Of a stretch of DNA of 12,638 nucleotides, positions 6,893 to 12,638 are shown one piece after another. This DNA comes from Parachlamydiales bacterium (GTDB taxonomy: Bacteria; Chlamydiota; Chlamydiia; Chlamydiales; Rhabdochlamydiaceae). Each line of letters begins with the position of its first letter. The first letter of the stretch is position 1. Made by a program: the position numbers and the translations under genes. Below the pieces are notes generated by a model. It did no database searches, had not been told where the DNA came from, and saw nothing but the letters and a program-made list of their open reading frames with translations. The stretch is from NCBI GenBank assembly GCA_020050965.1, contig JAGVJV010000170.1, positions 1-12,638 on the forward strand, read 5' to 3'.

Positions 6893-7754
6893 TGCAAATA
6901 ATAAGCCAAAAAAGAATCTTGGAGAATCAATTCGGCAACGACTAAAAAACCTCTCAGAAGACCGAGAACGCCCATTTGATGAGATTCTACGCTATTATGC
7001 AATGGAGCGATTTCTTTACCGACTGAGCATCAGTTCTTATTCATAGAAGTTTTTTCTTAAGGGAGGTCTAATGCTGAAGGTGTGGAACTCAAGAGACCAT
7101 CGGGCTACAATGGATATAGATCTTTTAGCACGAACCTCCAATCAGATCGAGAATCTGCAAAACATCATCACAGAAGTTGCTTCAATTCAAGATGATGGGG
7201 ATGCAATTTCTTTTGATACGAAAAAACTAATCCTCCGCCAAACGCAAACTGGTGGTGATAATCAAGGAGTCAGTGCTAGCTTTTTTGCTCAACTATATAC
7301 CACAAGGATGCCAGTCCTTATTGACATCGGCTTTAATGATGTGATCGTTCCAAAGCCGCAAAGAATTCATTATCCTACTTTGCTTGAAATGCCGACACCA
7401 GTACTAATGGGATATACCCTTGAAACAGTTATCGCGGAAAAGTTTGAGTCTATCGTAAAACTTGCTTTGGTCAACACTCGAATGAAAGACTTTTATGACC
7501 TTTGGACTATTTTTCGCATGGAAGAGCTCGATGTCAGTAAGATTAAGCTAGCTATCCAGGAGGTATTTGCTAACAGGGGCTCGGAACTTAAATATCCTGC
7601 AGCATTTACTCCGACTTTTTATGATGCCCCAGAAACCCTTCTGAGATGGAAGAATTTTTTGTCGGCCATGGGCAAGGACCATATCGAATTCAAAGAGATC
7701 ATCGAAGAAATATCTGTTCAGATTAAGCCTCTAATTGCGATGTCTGGAAATTAA
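6885..7754 (+). pseudogene. abiEii: AbiEii-family nucleotidyltransferase toxin split by an in-frame amber codon
   Basis: One frame runs from GTG 6885 (TTG 6879 is an alternative) to the stop at 7752-7754 and would encode about 289 residues, full size for AbiEii. It is interrupted only by TAG at 7044-7046 (codon 54). The first 53 codons give the typical N-terminus (IRQRLKNLSEDRERPFDEIL, RYYAMERFLYRLSISSYS). Directly after the stop comes KFFLKGGLMLKVWNSRDHRA, then TMDIDL, the nucleotidyltransferase motif I region with GG (60-61) and the catalytic DxD (D77, D79). The later KDFYDLW motif is also present. Nothing is missing on either side, so this is a nonsense change of a sense codon rather than a deletion. 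Toxin activity is probably lost unless there is amber suppression or the pieces complement each other. A sequencing error at one base is the main alternative. Confidence 0.85.
7071..7754 (+). CDS. Possible re-initiated C-terminal AbiEii fragment, 227 aa
   Basis: The ATG at 7071 lies 24 bases after the amber stop of the toxin gene. It is preceded by AAGGGAGG (7059-7066) with a 4-nt spacer, one of the strongest Shine-Dalgarno sites in the window, formed by the toxin's own Lys-Gly-Gly codons. Re-initiation could therefore give a 227-residue protein that keeps DxD (15 and 17 residues in), the central region and the KDFYDLW motif. It would lack the N-terminal helices and the GG of motif I, so it is unlikely to be a normal nucleotidyltransferase. 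Whether it is made at all is inference. Confidence 0.5.
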   Translation: MLKVWNSRDHRATMDIDLLARTSNQIENLQNIITEVASIQDDGDAISFDTKKLILRQTQTGGDNQGVSASFFAQLYTTRMPVLIDIGFNDVIVPKPQRIHYPTLLEMPTPVLMGYTLETVIAEKFESIVKLALVNTRMKDFYDLWTIFRMEELDVSKIKLAIQEVFANRGSELKYPAAFTPTFYDAPETLLRWKNFLSAMGKDHIEFKEIIEEISVQIKPLIAMSGN

Positions 7755-7796
7755 TATGTACCATCCTAATCAGACATTGTATTTTCAACTTTGTTA

Positions 7797-8066
7797 TCAG
7801 TATTTTAATTCCTCTCGATAGGAACGCACCATTTGCTGTACGTTCCTTGCTTCGGCAATGGCCTCTTTTGATCGCATCCCGTGTTTCCAAGAAGCCATTT
7901 TCTGAATTAACTTTCCCTCTGGAGTTTTCGGACCAGTACTTTTGCCTCCATGCAAGTGACAGCGACCATTTGCCATCGCAATGCGTCTACAAGGTTGATG
8001 TTTATTTGTTCTTGATTTTGCCCCGCACACGCTCGAATCATGGGGTACCTCGCTCATTTTTTTCAT
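7797..8066 (-). CDS. HGGxSTG-domain small protein
   Basis: Small basic protein of 89 residues with the signature HGGKSTGPKTPEGK (39-52), which defines the HGGxSTG domain found on phages, plasmids and islands and without an established function. C14, C26, C36 and H39 are spaced like a small zinc-binding knuckle (CGAKSR...PCRR...NGRCHLHGG). The tail is helical and charged (RNVQQMVRSYREELKY). I start at ATG 8064-8066 because a GGAGGGAGGGG tract precedes it at proper distance; a TTG at 8079-8081 in the same frame would add five residues but would place the Shine-Dalgarno inside the gene. It follows the 204-residue protein by 15 bp and is the last gene of the minus-strand block. DNA binding is a guess from charge and the possible zinc site. 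Confidence 0.8.
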   Translation of the reverse strand: MKKMSEVPHDSSVCGAKSRTNKHQPCRRIAMANGRCHLHGGKSTGPKTPEGKLIQKMASWKHGMRSKEAIAEARNVQQMVRSYREELKY

Positions 8067-8081
8067 TACCCCTCCCTCCAA

Positions 8082-8696
8082 TTAGGATATCATATTTCCA
8101 ACAATCGCTTTGCCGCCATCATTCACATTAACATGTTGTACAACGACCTTTTGCTCGCCTTTGCGACGATAACGTGCCAATGCTTCTGTAGTCTCATTGT
8201 GAAGGCGAAGCAGCTTTATGGCACATTTCATATTAAATTCGATCTGGCACATCATATCAGATTTTTCTACTCGGGATAGATATTGCATTCCTTGAGCATA
8301 TAGAGCCGTACATTGCGCGCAAAGTTTGGCTTCCAAGGAATCTTTAGGCTCACAATCAGATAGAGACTGGTAAACCACATTTGTATTATGTTCCTTTCCA
8401 TTGGCCATGGGCATTGCAGAAATAGCTCTGTCGATGATCTCTTTGGCCAGTTCCTTGTCATCACTGCCAGTTATTCGTGTTAGAGCACATTGTAACGCTT
8501 CCGCAGGTGACTGGCACCATTGCTCATTGGGATTCAAAATAATAGAAGCCCTTGGCTTTTCCTGATCTCCTTCAAGAATATACTGGATCGGACACTTCCC
8601 AAATTTCTTTGAGGAAGAGTTCTGTTCAAGTTGATAACCCTTAAATCCAGGGCGGGACATATCAGCTTTGTCCGGAATGGTTGGCGTATTGTTCAT
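8082..8696 (-). CDS. Conserved element-associated protein of unknown function
   Basis: Cytoplasmic protein of 204 residues with no enzyme motif that I recognise. The N-terminal third is polar and probably disordered. The centre (about 60-170) is helical: AEALQCALTRITGSDDKELA and PKDSLEAKLCAQCTALYAQG, ending in ALARYRRKG. The C-terminus GEQKVVVQHVNVNDGGKAIV resembles a tail I have seen in proteins of phage-like islands, where such genes often neighbour HGGxSTG genes as here. The start ATG (8694-8696) has AAAGGAAA upstream. It sits 23 bp downstream of the primase gene and 15 bp upstream of the HGGxSTG gene, so it belongs to the same transcript. A packaging, replication-accessory or regulatory role is possible; none can be chosen from sequence. 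Confidence 0.8.
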   Translation of the reverse strand: MNNTPTIPDKADMSRPGFKGYQLEQNSSSKKFGKCPIQYILEGDQEKPRASIILNPNEQWCQSPAEALQCALTRITGSDDKELAKEIIDRAISAMPMANGKEHNTNVVYQSLSDCEPKDSLEAKLCAQCTALYAQGMQYLSRVEKSDMMCQIEFNMKCAIKLLRLHNETTEALARYRRKGEQKVVVQHVNVNDGGKAIVGNMIS

Positions 8697-8719
8697 GGTA
8701 TTTCCTTTGTTTTTGTTAA

Positions 8720-9775
8720 CTACAGTTTTATTGCCTTGAGACCTGCTTCAACCCAACGTCGAGGATCAAGCCCAAGTTTAATGGCATCGCCAGGTCCTTT
8801 GCCTTCCGGAACGGGCCAGAAAAGTAACTGGGGATAGATCGATCGCCAGAATAGGTTACCTTTCATGCCCCCTTCATCAAAGTCGAGGGCTAGAAGAATG
8901 CGAGGGGATTGTTTAAGATGTTGATGCAGTTCTAAATTAGGCTTCTTTTGCGCTCCGCCCAGTGCGATCACGCAACAAATTCCTTCTATCGCCTTAAATG
9001 TCAGCATGGCATCCAGCTCTGATTCCATAATGAGAACGGGTTTCGAGAGATCGCCATAAACTGTTGGAACTTCCATGCTACCGGAGACTACGACATACTT
9101 TTGGAATTTCTTCTCTTGTGGCGTGTGTGGATCAGGTCTGCGAATTTTAATTTTTGTCACATTGCCATCTGAAAGGGTGGGAATGACGATTCCTTGCGGC
9201 AACCATAATTTTGCGATGAGGCCGTTAGCATTGGGTTTCTCGGACAAGCCCCATGAGGAGCGATCGCGCCAAAAGGTTTCAGGGCAATAGCCGAGTTTCC
9301 AACTTCGAATAGACTCTTCATCAAAGCCTCGTTGCTTAAGGGATGCAATGATTGCCGGATATTTCCAGATTAATTCATGACACCACACTACAAATACCGA
9401 TGCCTTGGACTGCCAAATGCTGTTTGGGATCACTGCTTTTTTGAATGTCTTTTGTGGTCTAGCCAGGTCTGTCACCCATTCTCTTGGAGAAAGGGTCATC
9501 TGTAACTTCAGCCTGGAGCACGCATCCGCATAATTTAATCCAAGGAGGTCGCGGCAAAATTGAATGCTGTCTCCTTTGATTCCACATTGACGACACCAGT
9601 AGTGACCCATACAATTTTTAGCTTGTTGATTCGGCCATACATGGAAACGGTCGGACTTTTTTCCTTTGCCGCCATCGCCGCACTTGGGACAGGCGCAAAT
9701 ATACTCCCCGCCGTTAGTTTGAGCCACCTTAATGGGTGAAAGTCCTGCTTCTTTTGCTAAATCCAGTAAATCCAT
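8720..9775 (-). CDS. DnaG-like primase with CHC2 zinc finger and Toprim domain
   Basis: DNA primase-like protein of 351 residues, shorter than chromosomal DnaG (about 580-600) because it lacks the helicase-interaction tail. Residues 29-64 form the zinc ribbon, with C29xxC32 and C61xxC64 flanking FHVWPNQQ, as in CHC2-type template-recognition domains. The Toprim catalytic domain follows: E251 in VLIMESELDAM is the motif-1 glutamate, and D298 and D300 in LLALDFDEGG form the metal-binding DxD. A linker region (about 125-215) includes RGFDEESIRSWKLGYCPETF, common in element primases. The start at 9773-9775 has GAAGGA with a short 3-nt spacer. It lies downstream of the DUF927 gene on the same strand, separated by the GGGAAC repeat region, and would prime replication of the element. 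Confident family call. Confidence 0.9.
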   Translation of the reverse strand: MDLLDLAKEAGLSPIKVAQTNGGEYICACPKCGDGGKGKKSDRFHVWPNQQAKNCMGHYWCRQCGIKGDSIQFCRDLLGLNYADACSRLKLQMTLSPREWVTDLARPQKTFKKAVIPNSIWQSKASVFVVWCHELIWKYPAIIASLKQRGFDEESIRSWKLGYCPETFWRDRSSWGLSEKPNANGLIAKLWLPQGIVIPTLSDGNVTKIKIRRPDPHTPQEKKFQKYVVVSGSMEVPTVYGDLSKPVLIMESELDAMLTFKAIEGICCVIALGGAQKKPNLELHQHLKQSPRILLALDFDEGGMKGNLFWRSIYPQLLFWPVPEGKGPGDAIKLGLDPRRWVEAGLKAIKL

Positions 9776-9811
9776 AATTCCTTCGTTATTTTTCTATAGG
9801 CTATTTTGCAT

Positions 9812-9966
9812 GGGAACTTCGGGAACCTGGGAACAGGTTTTTTTAATCCGCTAAATATCAATAGGTTAGTATACTCATACTTGTCCCAGATCAGAGTTCT
9901 TTCGTGGGGAACGTGGGAACAAATACTTATAAAACTCAATAATGTTCCCGCGTTCCCACTGTTCCC
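9812..9966. repeat. GGGAAC iteron-like arrays, candidate replication origin of the element
   Basis: The hexamer GGGAAC occurs on the plus strand at 9812, 9821 and 9829 (array A) and at 9907 and 9915 (array B). Its complement GTTCCC occurs at 9944, 9952 and 9961 (array C). Starts within A are 9 then 8 bp apart and within C 8 then 9 bp, so C is a spacing-exact mirror of A. AT-rich DNA lies between A and B (about 9835-9900) and between B and C (9921-9943). B and C can pair as a 15-bp hairpin (9907-9921 with 9943-9957, one G-T) with a 21-base loop; A can pair with all of C instead. The location between ATPase and primase genes and the iteron-plus-AT-rich layout fit an origin. Operator or RNA-level control are alternatives. 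Confidence 0.65.
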
Positions 9967-9982
9967 AACAAAAATTGCCATC

Positions 9983-11821
9983 TTAATCTTCATCACCCAA
10001 CACGCGATTGGTAAACATATAGACCCATTTCGCTCCCATCTGAGGCAGCCTCTTCTTGGATGTCACTCTCTCCTTTCCATGAATCAACCATCCTTCTTCC
10101 ATACAAACGGACTCGACGAGTTTCTTATCAAATCCAGCACACAGCTCCACATTGAATACTTCCGGAAGAACGTAATAGGTTGTCTTTTCCATTTCGCTTT
10201 CACGAAACCCAGCCCGATTAACAATTTTCTGATGAGGCATTTGCATCTGATTAGAGGAAGGATCCTCTATATGAGCTTTAAAAGCGGCGATATCGATAAA
10301 TCTGCTTTCCCCATTTAGCTCAAAAAATCGACGGATATGGGCTTTAATCTGCTCCCTTTCAAGCAACCCGACACTTCCTCTTGTGAGTAACCAAGCCTCA
10401 AAGCAGAATTTCACTCCTTGAAAAGCTTCTCCATATTGCCAGCCAGTGATCCCCATCTTCGTTGCCAGTTCACCTGCAGCAGCAATGATGGCGAAACGGT
10501 TCAATACTCGAGCTACCTGACCGGAAGCTTTTGGAGGAAAACACTCTCGCTCAAACTGCTGCATTTTTTCTTTGGTCAGTTTCAGGTACTCGCTTTTATT
10601 GGCTATCAGCTGTTCGATAAAATGAATAGCTGCGGTACCGTAAAATTGTGTGGTGAGCAGATTTAAGGCATTGGCAAAAGCATCACCTGTTGGATAGTGA
10701 TGCAGGTTTTCAAATGCTCCATATTTGCCTGTATCGGCTGGAATATCCAGTATGCGGACCTCTTGTCCTGCTCGCGTTTTTTTGCCAGCCTGCATCAGAT
10801 GTCCTGCGAGATTGGTCTCTCCACTCGAAAGATAGAATATGCGCCACTTTGCTGTAGGCTTGGAATCACCCGAGGCATCGGATCGCACTTTTTTGGAGCC
10901 ATTAGCCAGCATGTAGGTGGCTTCTCCCACCTTGTCCGGATCGCTCTGACCCAATTCATCGAGGCAAAGCAAAGTATCGTTGTGATTCATTGCGATTCCC
11001 TCTAATCCATTGGTTGTGGCCCGCCAAGTGAGAACATAGTCTTTTCCGCCCCAAAGTGTGGCGGCGACTCTTAAAATTGTCGTTTTTCCCAATGAACTGG
11101 TACCTTGAAAGTGAACACCTCCACTTTCGATGCCTAATGGAGTCAGCAAAATGGAGGCAAAAGACATAGACAATGCAAAAACAAGCCTGCTGTTTCCGAC
11201 ACATAACTTGGGGATCTGTTGCCAGTTTTCTAAAGTACCTCGCGTCGAAAAATGCCCGGCTGGATAGTTAGATTGAAGAATAACTTGTTCATTTGCTGTC
11301 TGTCCTATTGTCCTCGAAGGCAAGACAAAGCAGTCATGATGCCAGCCAACATGAGGCGTGCATAATCCTCTTGCCGTAGGGCGGGAGGATTGAATGTACA
11401 CTGTTAGTTTTTGACGTGCCATTCTTCCAGGTTCTATTTCAAGACCTTTTGATAGCAGTTCTCCCAAGTAGGGATATCCTTCGCTAGCAAGCATCGACAT
11501 GGGCATCGCCCACGTATGCATGCGCCCATCGCAATCATGCCACTGAAGTAATCGCCCAAAATCTTCGCCATGCTGATTACGTGTGACTGCTATAATTTCT
11601 AGACGAGAACAGATACGTAAGCGGACAGGGCCTTCATCCTCATCTTCTTTAGGTTCCTGATACCAGAGGCTGGTGTCATCTAAATAAAATCCAGGGGGAA
11701 GCCGAGTGAGTTCCCTCTCTCGTTGTTCATCGCATTTTTTCTCTATTTCTCGGACGCGATGTCGGATGATTTCAAGAGCTGAATTTTCTTGAGAAATCTC
11801 ATCTATCGTGCTAACATTCAT
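9983..11821 (-). CDS. DUF927-domain ATPase (putative replicative helicase-like protein)
   Basis: Large ATPase of 612 residues, recognisable as the DUF927 family that in phages and islands is fused to or encoded beside primases. The N-terminal 200 residues include RLRICSRLEIIAVTRNQHGE, QSSRPTARGLC and VGWHHDCFVLPSRTIG, conserved DUF927 features. Walker A is HFQGTSSLGKTT (about 237-248) and Walker B is TLLCLDELGQ (about 283-292), followed by a sensor-like WRIFYLSSGE (about 326-335) and basic KKTRAGQEVRILDIPAD, likely holding an arginine finger. The last 150 residues are a variable tail with a likely winged-helix region. The start ATG has AAGGA about 9 nt upstream. It is followed downstream by the repeat arrays and the primase gene. 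A helicase role at the element origin is an inference from neighbourhood and motifs; biochemical function of DUF927 is not settled. Confidence 0.9.
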   Translation of the reverse strand: MNVSTIDEISQENSALEIIRHRVREIEKKCDEQRERELTRLPPGFYLDDTSLWYQEPKEDEDEGPVRLRICSRLEIIAVTRNQHGEDFGRLLQWHDCDGRMHTWAMPMSMLASEGYPYLGELLSKGLEIEPGRMARQKLTVYIQSSRPTARGLCTPHVGWHHDCFVLPSRTIGQTANEQVILQSNYPAGHFSTRGTLENWQQIPKLCVGNSRLVFALSMSFASILLTPLGIESGGVHFQGTSSLGKTTILRVAATLWGGKDYVLTWRATTNGLEGIAMNHNDTLLCLDELGQSDPDKVGEATYMLANGSKKVRSDASGDSKPTAKWRIFYLSSGETNLAGHLMQAGKKTRAGQEVRILDIPADTGKYGAFENLHHYPTGDAFANALNLLTTQFYGTAAIHFIEQLIANKSEYLKLTKEKMQQFERECFPPKASGQVARVLNRFAIIAAAGELATKMGITGWQYGEAFQGVKFCFEAWLLTRGSVGLLEREQIKAHIRRFFELNGESRFIDIAAFKAHIEDPSSNQMQMPHQKIVNRAGFRESEMEKTTYYVLPEVFNVELCAGFDKKLVESVCMEEGWLIHGKERVTSKKRLPQMGAKWVYMFTNRVLGDED

Positions 11822-11903
11822 CTTGTCTTGTCCTTATAGATATAAGTTCATTGAGCTGGAATTCAATGGACTTAAGGTTAAATTGTAGGTGTTTATCTTT
11901 CAT
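11811..11903 (-). CDS. Possible 30-aa leader ORF overlapping the DUF927 start
   Basis: ATG at 11901-11903 opens a 30-codon frame ending at TAG 11811-11813. The product would begin MKDKHLQFNLKSIEFQLNEL and is polar and helix-prone. GAGGACGAGG lies directly upstream of the ATG as a ribosome-binding site, partly inside the right arm of an 8-bp hairpin. The frame overlaps the first 11 bases of the DUF927 gene, whose ATG is 11819-11821, so translation could be coupled. It may be a real small protein, a leader controlling DUF927 translation, or chance. I recognise no homologue. Confidence 0.4.
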   Translation of the reverse strand: MKDKHLQFNLKSIEFQLNELISIRTRQDEC

Positions 11904-11904
11904 G

Positions 11905-11945
11905 CCTCGTCCTCATTTCTGGTGCGGACGAGGTATATTTTTTTT
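11905..11945 (+). terminator. GC-rich hairpin followed by T8: plus-strand terminator or minus-strand RBS-masking hairpin
   Basis: CCTCGTCC (11905-11912) and GGACGAGG (11926-11933) form a perfect 8-bp stem with a 13-base loop, followed by TATA and eight T (11938-11945). Read on the plus strand this is a standard intrinsic terminator, although no plus-strand gene precedes it within 4 kb. Read on the minus strand there is no U tract, and the 3' arm overlaps the ribosome-binding site of the small leader ORF. Confidence 0.55.
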
Positions 11946-11957
11946 CGTGCCTTCCTC

Positions 11958-12167
11958 TCATAGTTTTTTCCCTCCGTTCTTCTCTTCGATGATTTGAAAA
12001 AAAGCAGGTACATTGACTAAAACACGACGACCTACTCGAAAAATGGCCTTATCAAAGCCATTGATTGAGGCATCCAAAATAATTGCCCTTAAGGCACTTT
12101 CAGATGGATAGGAATATCTCTCACAAAATTGTCTAACTGTGATTAATTGAGCTTCTTTTACTGTCAT
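11958..12167 (-). CDS. Excisionase/AlpA-like small DNA-binding protein
   Basis: Protein of 69 residues with the pattern of small winged-helix regulators and excisionases next to integrated elements: LITVRQFCERYSYPSESALR (about 8-27), then a GFDKAIFRVGRRVLVNVPAFFQII wing and helix (about 37-60). The RVGRRVLV...FF motif is common in such island-encoded proteins. It probably binds DNA near the element promoter or att site, acting as a recombination directionality factor or as activator of the replication genes. The start is fixed by AGGAGGT 5 nt upstream of ATG 12165-12167. The stop is 54 bp upstream of the leader ORF and about 136 bp from DUF927, so it probably heads that transcript. A palindrome and direct repeats lie just upstream. 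Excision itself cannot be shown without an integrase in view. Confidence 0.75.
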   Translation of the reverse strand: MTVKEAQLITVRQFCERYSYPSESALRAIILDASINGFDKAIFRVGRRVLVNVPAFFQIIEEKNGGKKL

Positions 12168-12196
12168 TGCAACCTCCTCACTTGGTTGTTTTCTGG

Positions 12197-12220
12197 TTAA
12201 AGCTCAATTGTGAGGGTTAA
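12197..12220. promoter_or_regulatory. Imperfect palindrome upstream of the excisionase-like gene
   Basis: TTAA-N2-CTCA-N4-TGAG-N2-TTAA spans 24 bp with 8 of 12 positions symmetric, 30 bp before the excisionase-like start codon. Position and symmetry fit an operator for a dimeric regulator. No convincing -35/-10 pair was found beside it. Confidence 0.35.
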
Positions 12221-12248
12221 TTCTCTTTTTCTTAAGGAAAGAAAATTC

Positions 12249-12308
12249 GAAAGGGTCAGTGACTACCCCTTTCTCTCTATGAAAATGATGGAGCTGACTA
12301 CCCCTTTC
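12249..12308. repeat. 14-bp direct repeats TGACTACCCCTTTC with an inverted half-copy
   Basis: TGACTACCCCTTTC is present exactly at 12260-12273 and 12295-12308, 35 bp apart. GAAAGGG at 12249-12255 is inverse to CCCTTTC (12267-12273), giving a 7-bp stem with an 11-base loop. All lie in the gap upstream of the excisionase-like gene, so they are plausible binding sites for it or for a recombinase, or part of the promoter control region. Confidence 0.55.
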
Positions 12309-12320
12309 AAAAAAGCTCAC

Positions 12321-12638
12321 TTACCCATTTTTCAGATTTTTAGTTTTTGGGCGGTATTCCCTTTCTGCTTTTGGAAGAGGATCTGCCTGATCAACCCATT
12401 TCTCAAAGGTAGATCTCTTGTAGTCTTTTTCAAGTTCAACTCTATTTTGCAGTATAGCTAGAACAAGCCTGTCAATAATGGTGTCTTGAGAAAGTTTGTT
12501 ATCTTGTGCCCATTCCTTTTTCATCCACTCCACAGCAATTTCTTTGTCGCGCACGCGGACATCAAAATTCGGACTAACCGCCTGAATCGATTGCTTTGCT
12601 TCTTTTCGCTTAGCAATTGTGCGCGTAATATTGATGTC
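12321..12638 (-). CDS. Unidentified protein, N-terminus beyond right edge
   Basis: The frame is open from the right edge to TAA 12321-12323 and gives the last 105 residues; the GTG at 12552-12554 is probably internal because coding-like sequence continues upstream to the edge (TRTIAKRKEAKQSIQAVSPN). The visible part is hydrophilic and probably helical: AVEWMKKEWAQDNKLSQDTI, then DRLVLAILQNRVELEKDY, ending in a basic low-complexity tail KAEREYRPKTKNLKNG. I do not recognise a family or motif. It has the same orientation as the excisionase-like gene, 153 bp downstream, and so is probably part of the same element. Confidence 0.6.
   Translation of the reverse strand, partial: DINITRTIAKRKEAKQSIQAVSPNFDVRVRDKEIAVEWMKKEWAQDNKLSQDTIIDRLVLAILQNRVELEKDYKRSTFEKWVDQADPLPKAEREYRPKTKNLKNG

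Larger units (their letters stand above)
7797..12638 (-). mobile_element. Replication module of an integrated mobile element or phage satellite (limits unknown)
   Basis: Every convincing gene from 7797 to the right edge is on the minus strand. The set is that of an integrated element: excisionase/AlpA-like protein, DUF927 ATPase, DnaG-like primase, and two small genes of types found on phages and islands. Repeat arrays that look like an origin lie inside the module. No integrase, structural, conjugation or relaxase gene is visible; an integrase may lie beyond 12638. The left edge is set at the last minus-strand gene, and whether the AbiE operon is cargo of the same element is open. Confidence 0.6.

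Noticed and set aside
7044..7046. UAG read as an amino acid by genetic-code reassignment
   Set aside because: Three other genes here end in TAG as true stops (764-766, 1225-1227 and 6081-6083), so UAG is a normal stop in this genome.
9812..9966. CRISPR array
   Set aside because: Repeat units are 6 bp with 2-3 bp gaps and occur in both orientations; no 25-40 bp repeat and spacer pattern.
9757..9996. 79-residue minus-strand ORF crossing the GGGAAC arrays
   Set aside because: It overlaps the DUF927 end and the primase start, has no good ribosome-binding site, and its repeated VGN/VP motifs are just the hexamer arrays translated.
9806..10318. 170-residue plus-strand ORF
   Set aside because: It runs antisense to the end of the DUF927 gene and through the repeat arrays; no family features and no ribosome-binding site.

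Overview
The window looks like bacterial accessory DNA of moderate-to-low GC, with short intergenic gaps and clear purine-rich Shine-Dalgarno sites. There is no rRNA, tRNA or core housekeeping gene to fix the taxon. The gene mix (TipAS-type MerR regulator, aminoglycoside-kinase-like enzymes, flavin monooxygenase, type IV toxin-antitoxin, DUF927 replication module) resembles what I associate with environmental or amoeba-associated bacteria such as chlamydia-related or Legionella-like organisms. That is a weak inference and not an assignment.

Left third (1-6083): genes that look like antibiotic, xenobiotic or stress functions. A tightly packed plus-strand operon holds an APH-family kinase (cut by the left edge), a PNPOx-like flavin protein and a second, APH(6)-like kinase. 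Next comes a MerR/TipAS regulator behind a textbook MerR-type promoter (20-bp spacer with a central palindrome). It ends in a bidirectional terminator shared with a convergent minus-strand pair: an FAD monooxygenase followed downstream by a class I methyltransferase. Just upstream of the monooxygenase is a short ORF resembling only the C-terminal half of a PadR regulator, probably a remnant. A LysE/RhtB exporter diverges from it.

Middle (6084-7754): an AbiE type IV toxin-antitoxin operon. The antitoxin AbiEi is intact. The toxin AbiEii is split by one in-frame amber codon at 7044-7046, and a strong Shine-Dalgarno plus ATG lies shortly after the stop.

Right part (7797-12638): a co-oriented minus-strand block typical of an integrated mobile element or phage satellite. 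In transcription order it has an unidentified protein cut by the right edge, a small excisionase/AlpA-like DNA-binding protein, a possible 30-codon leader ORF, a DUF927 ATPase, a DnaG-like CHC2/Toprim primase, a conserved element-associated protein and an HGGxSTG protein. Between the DUF927 and primase genes lie eight copies of GGGAAC in three arrays, two of which are mirror images in spacing. This is the best candidate for an element replication origin and the most interesting structure here. No integrase, capsid gene or att site is visible, so the element's limits are unknown.
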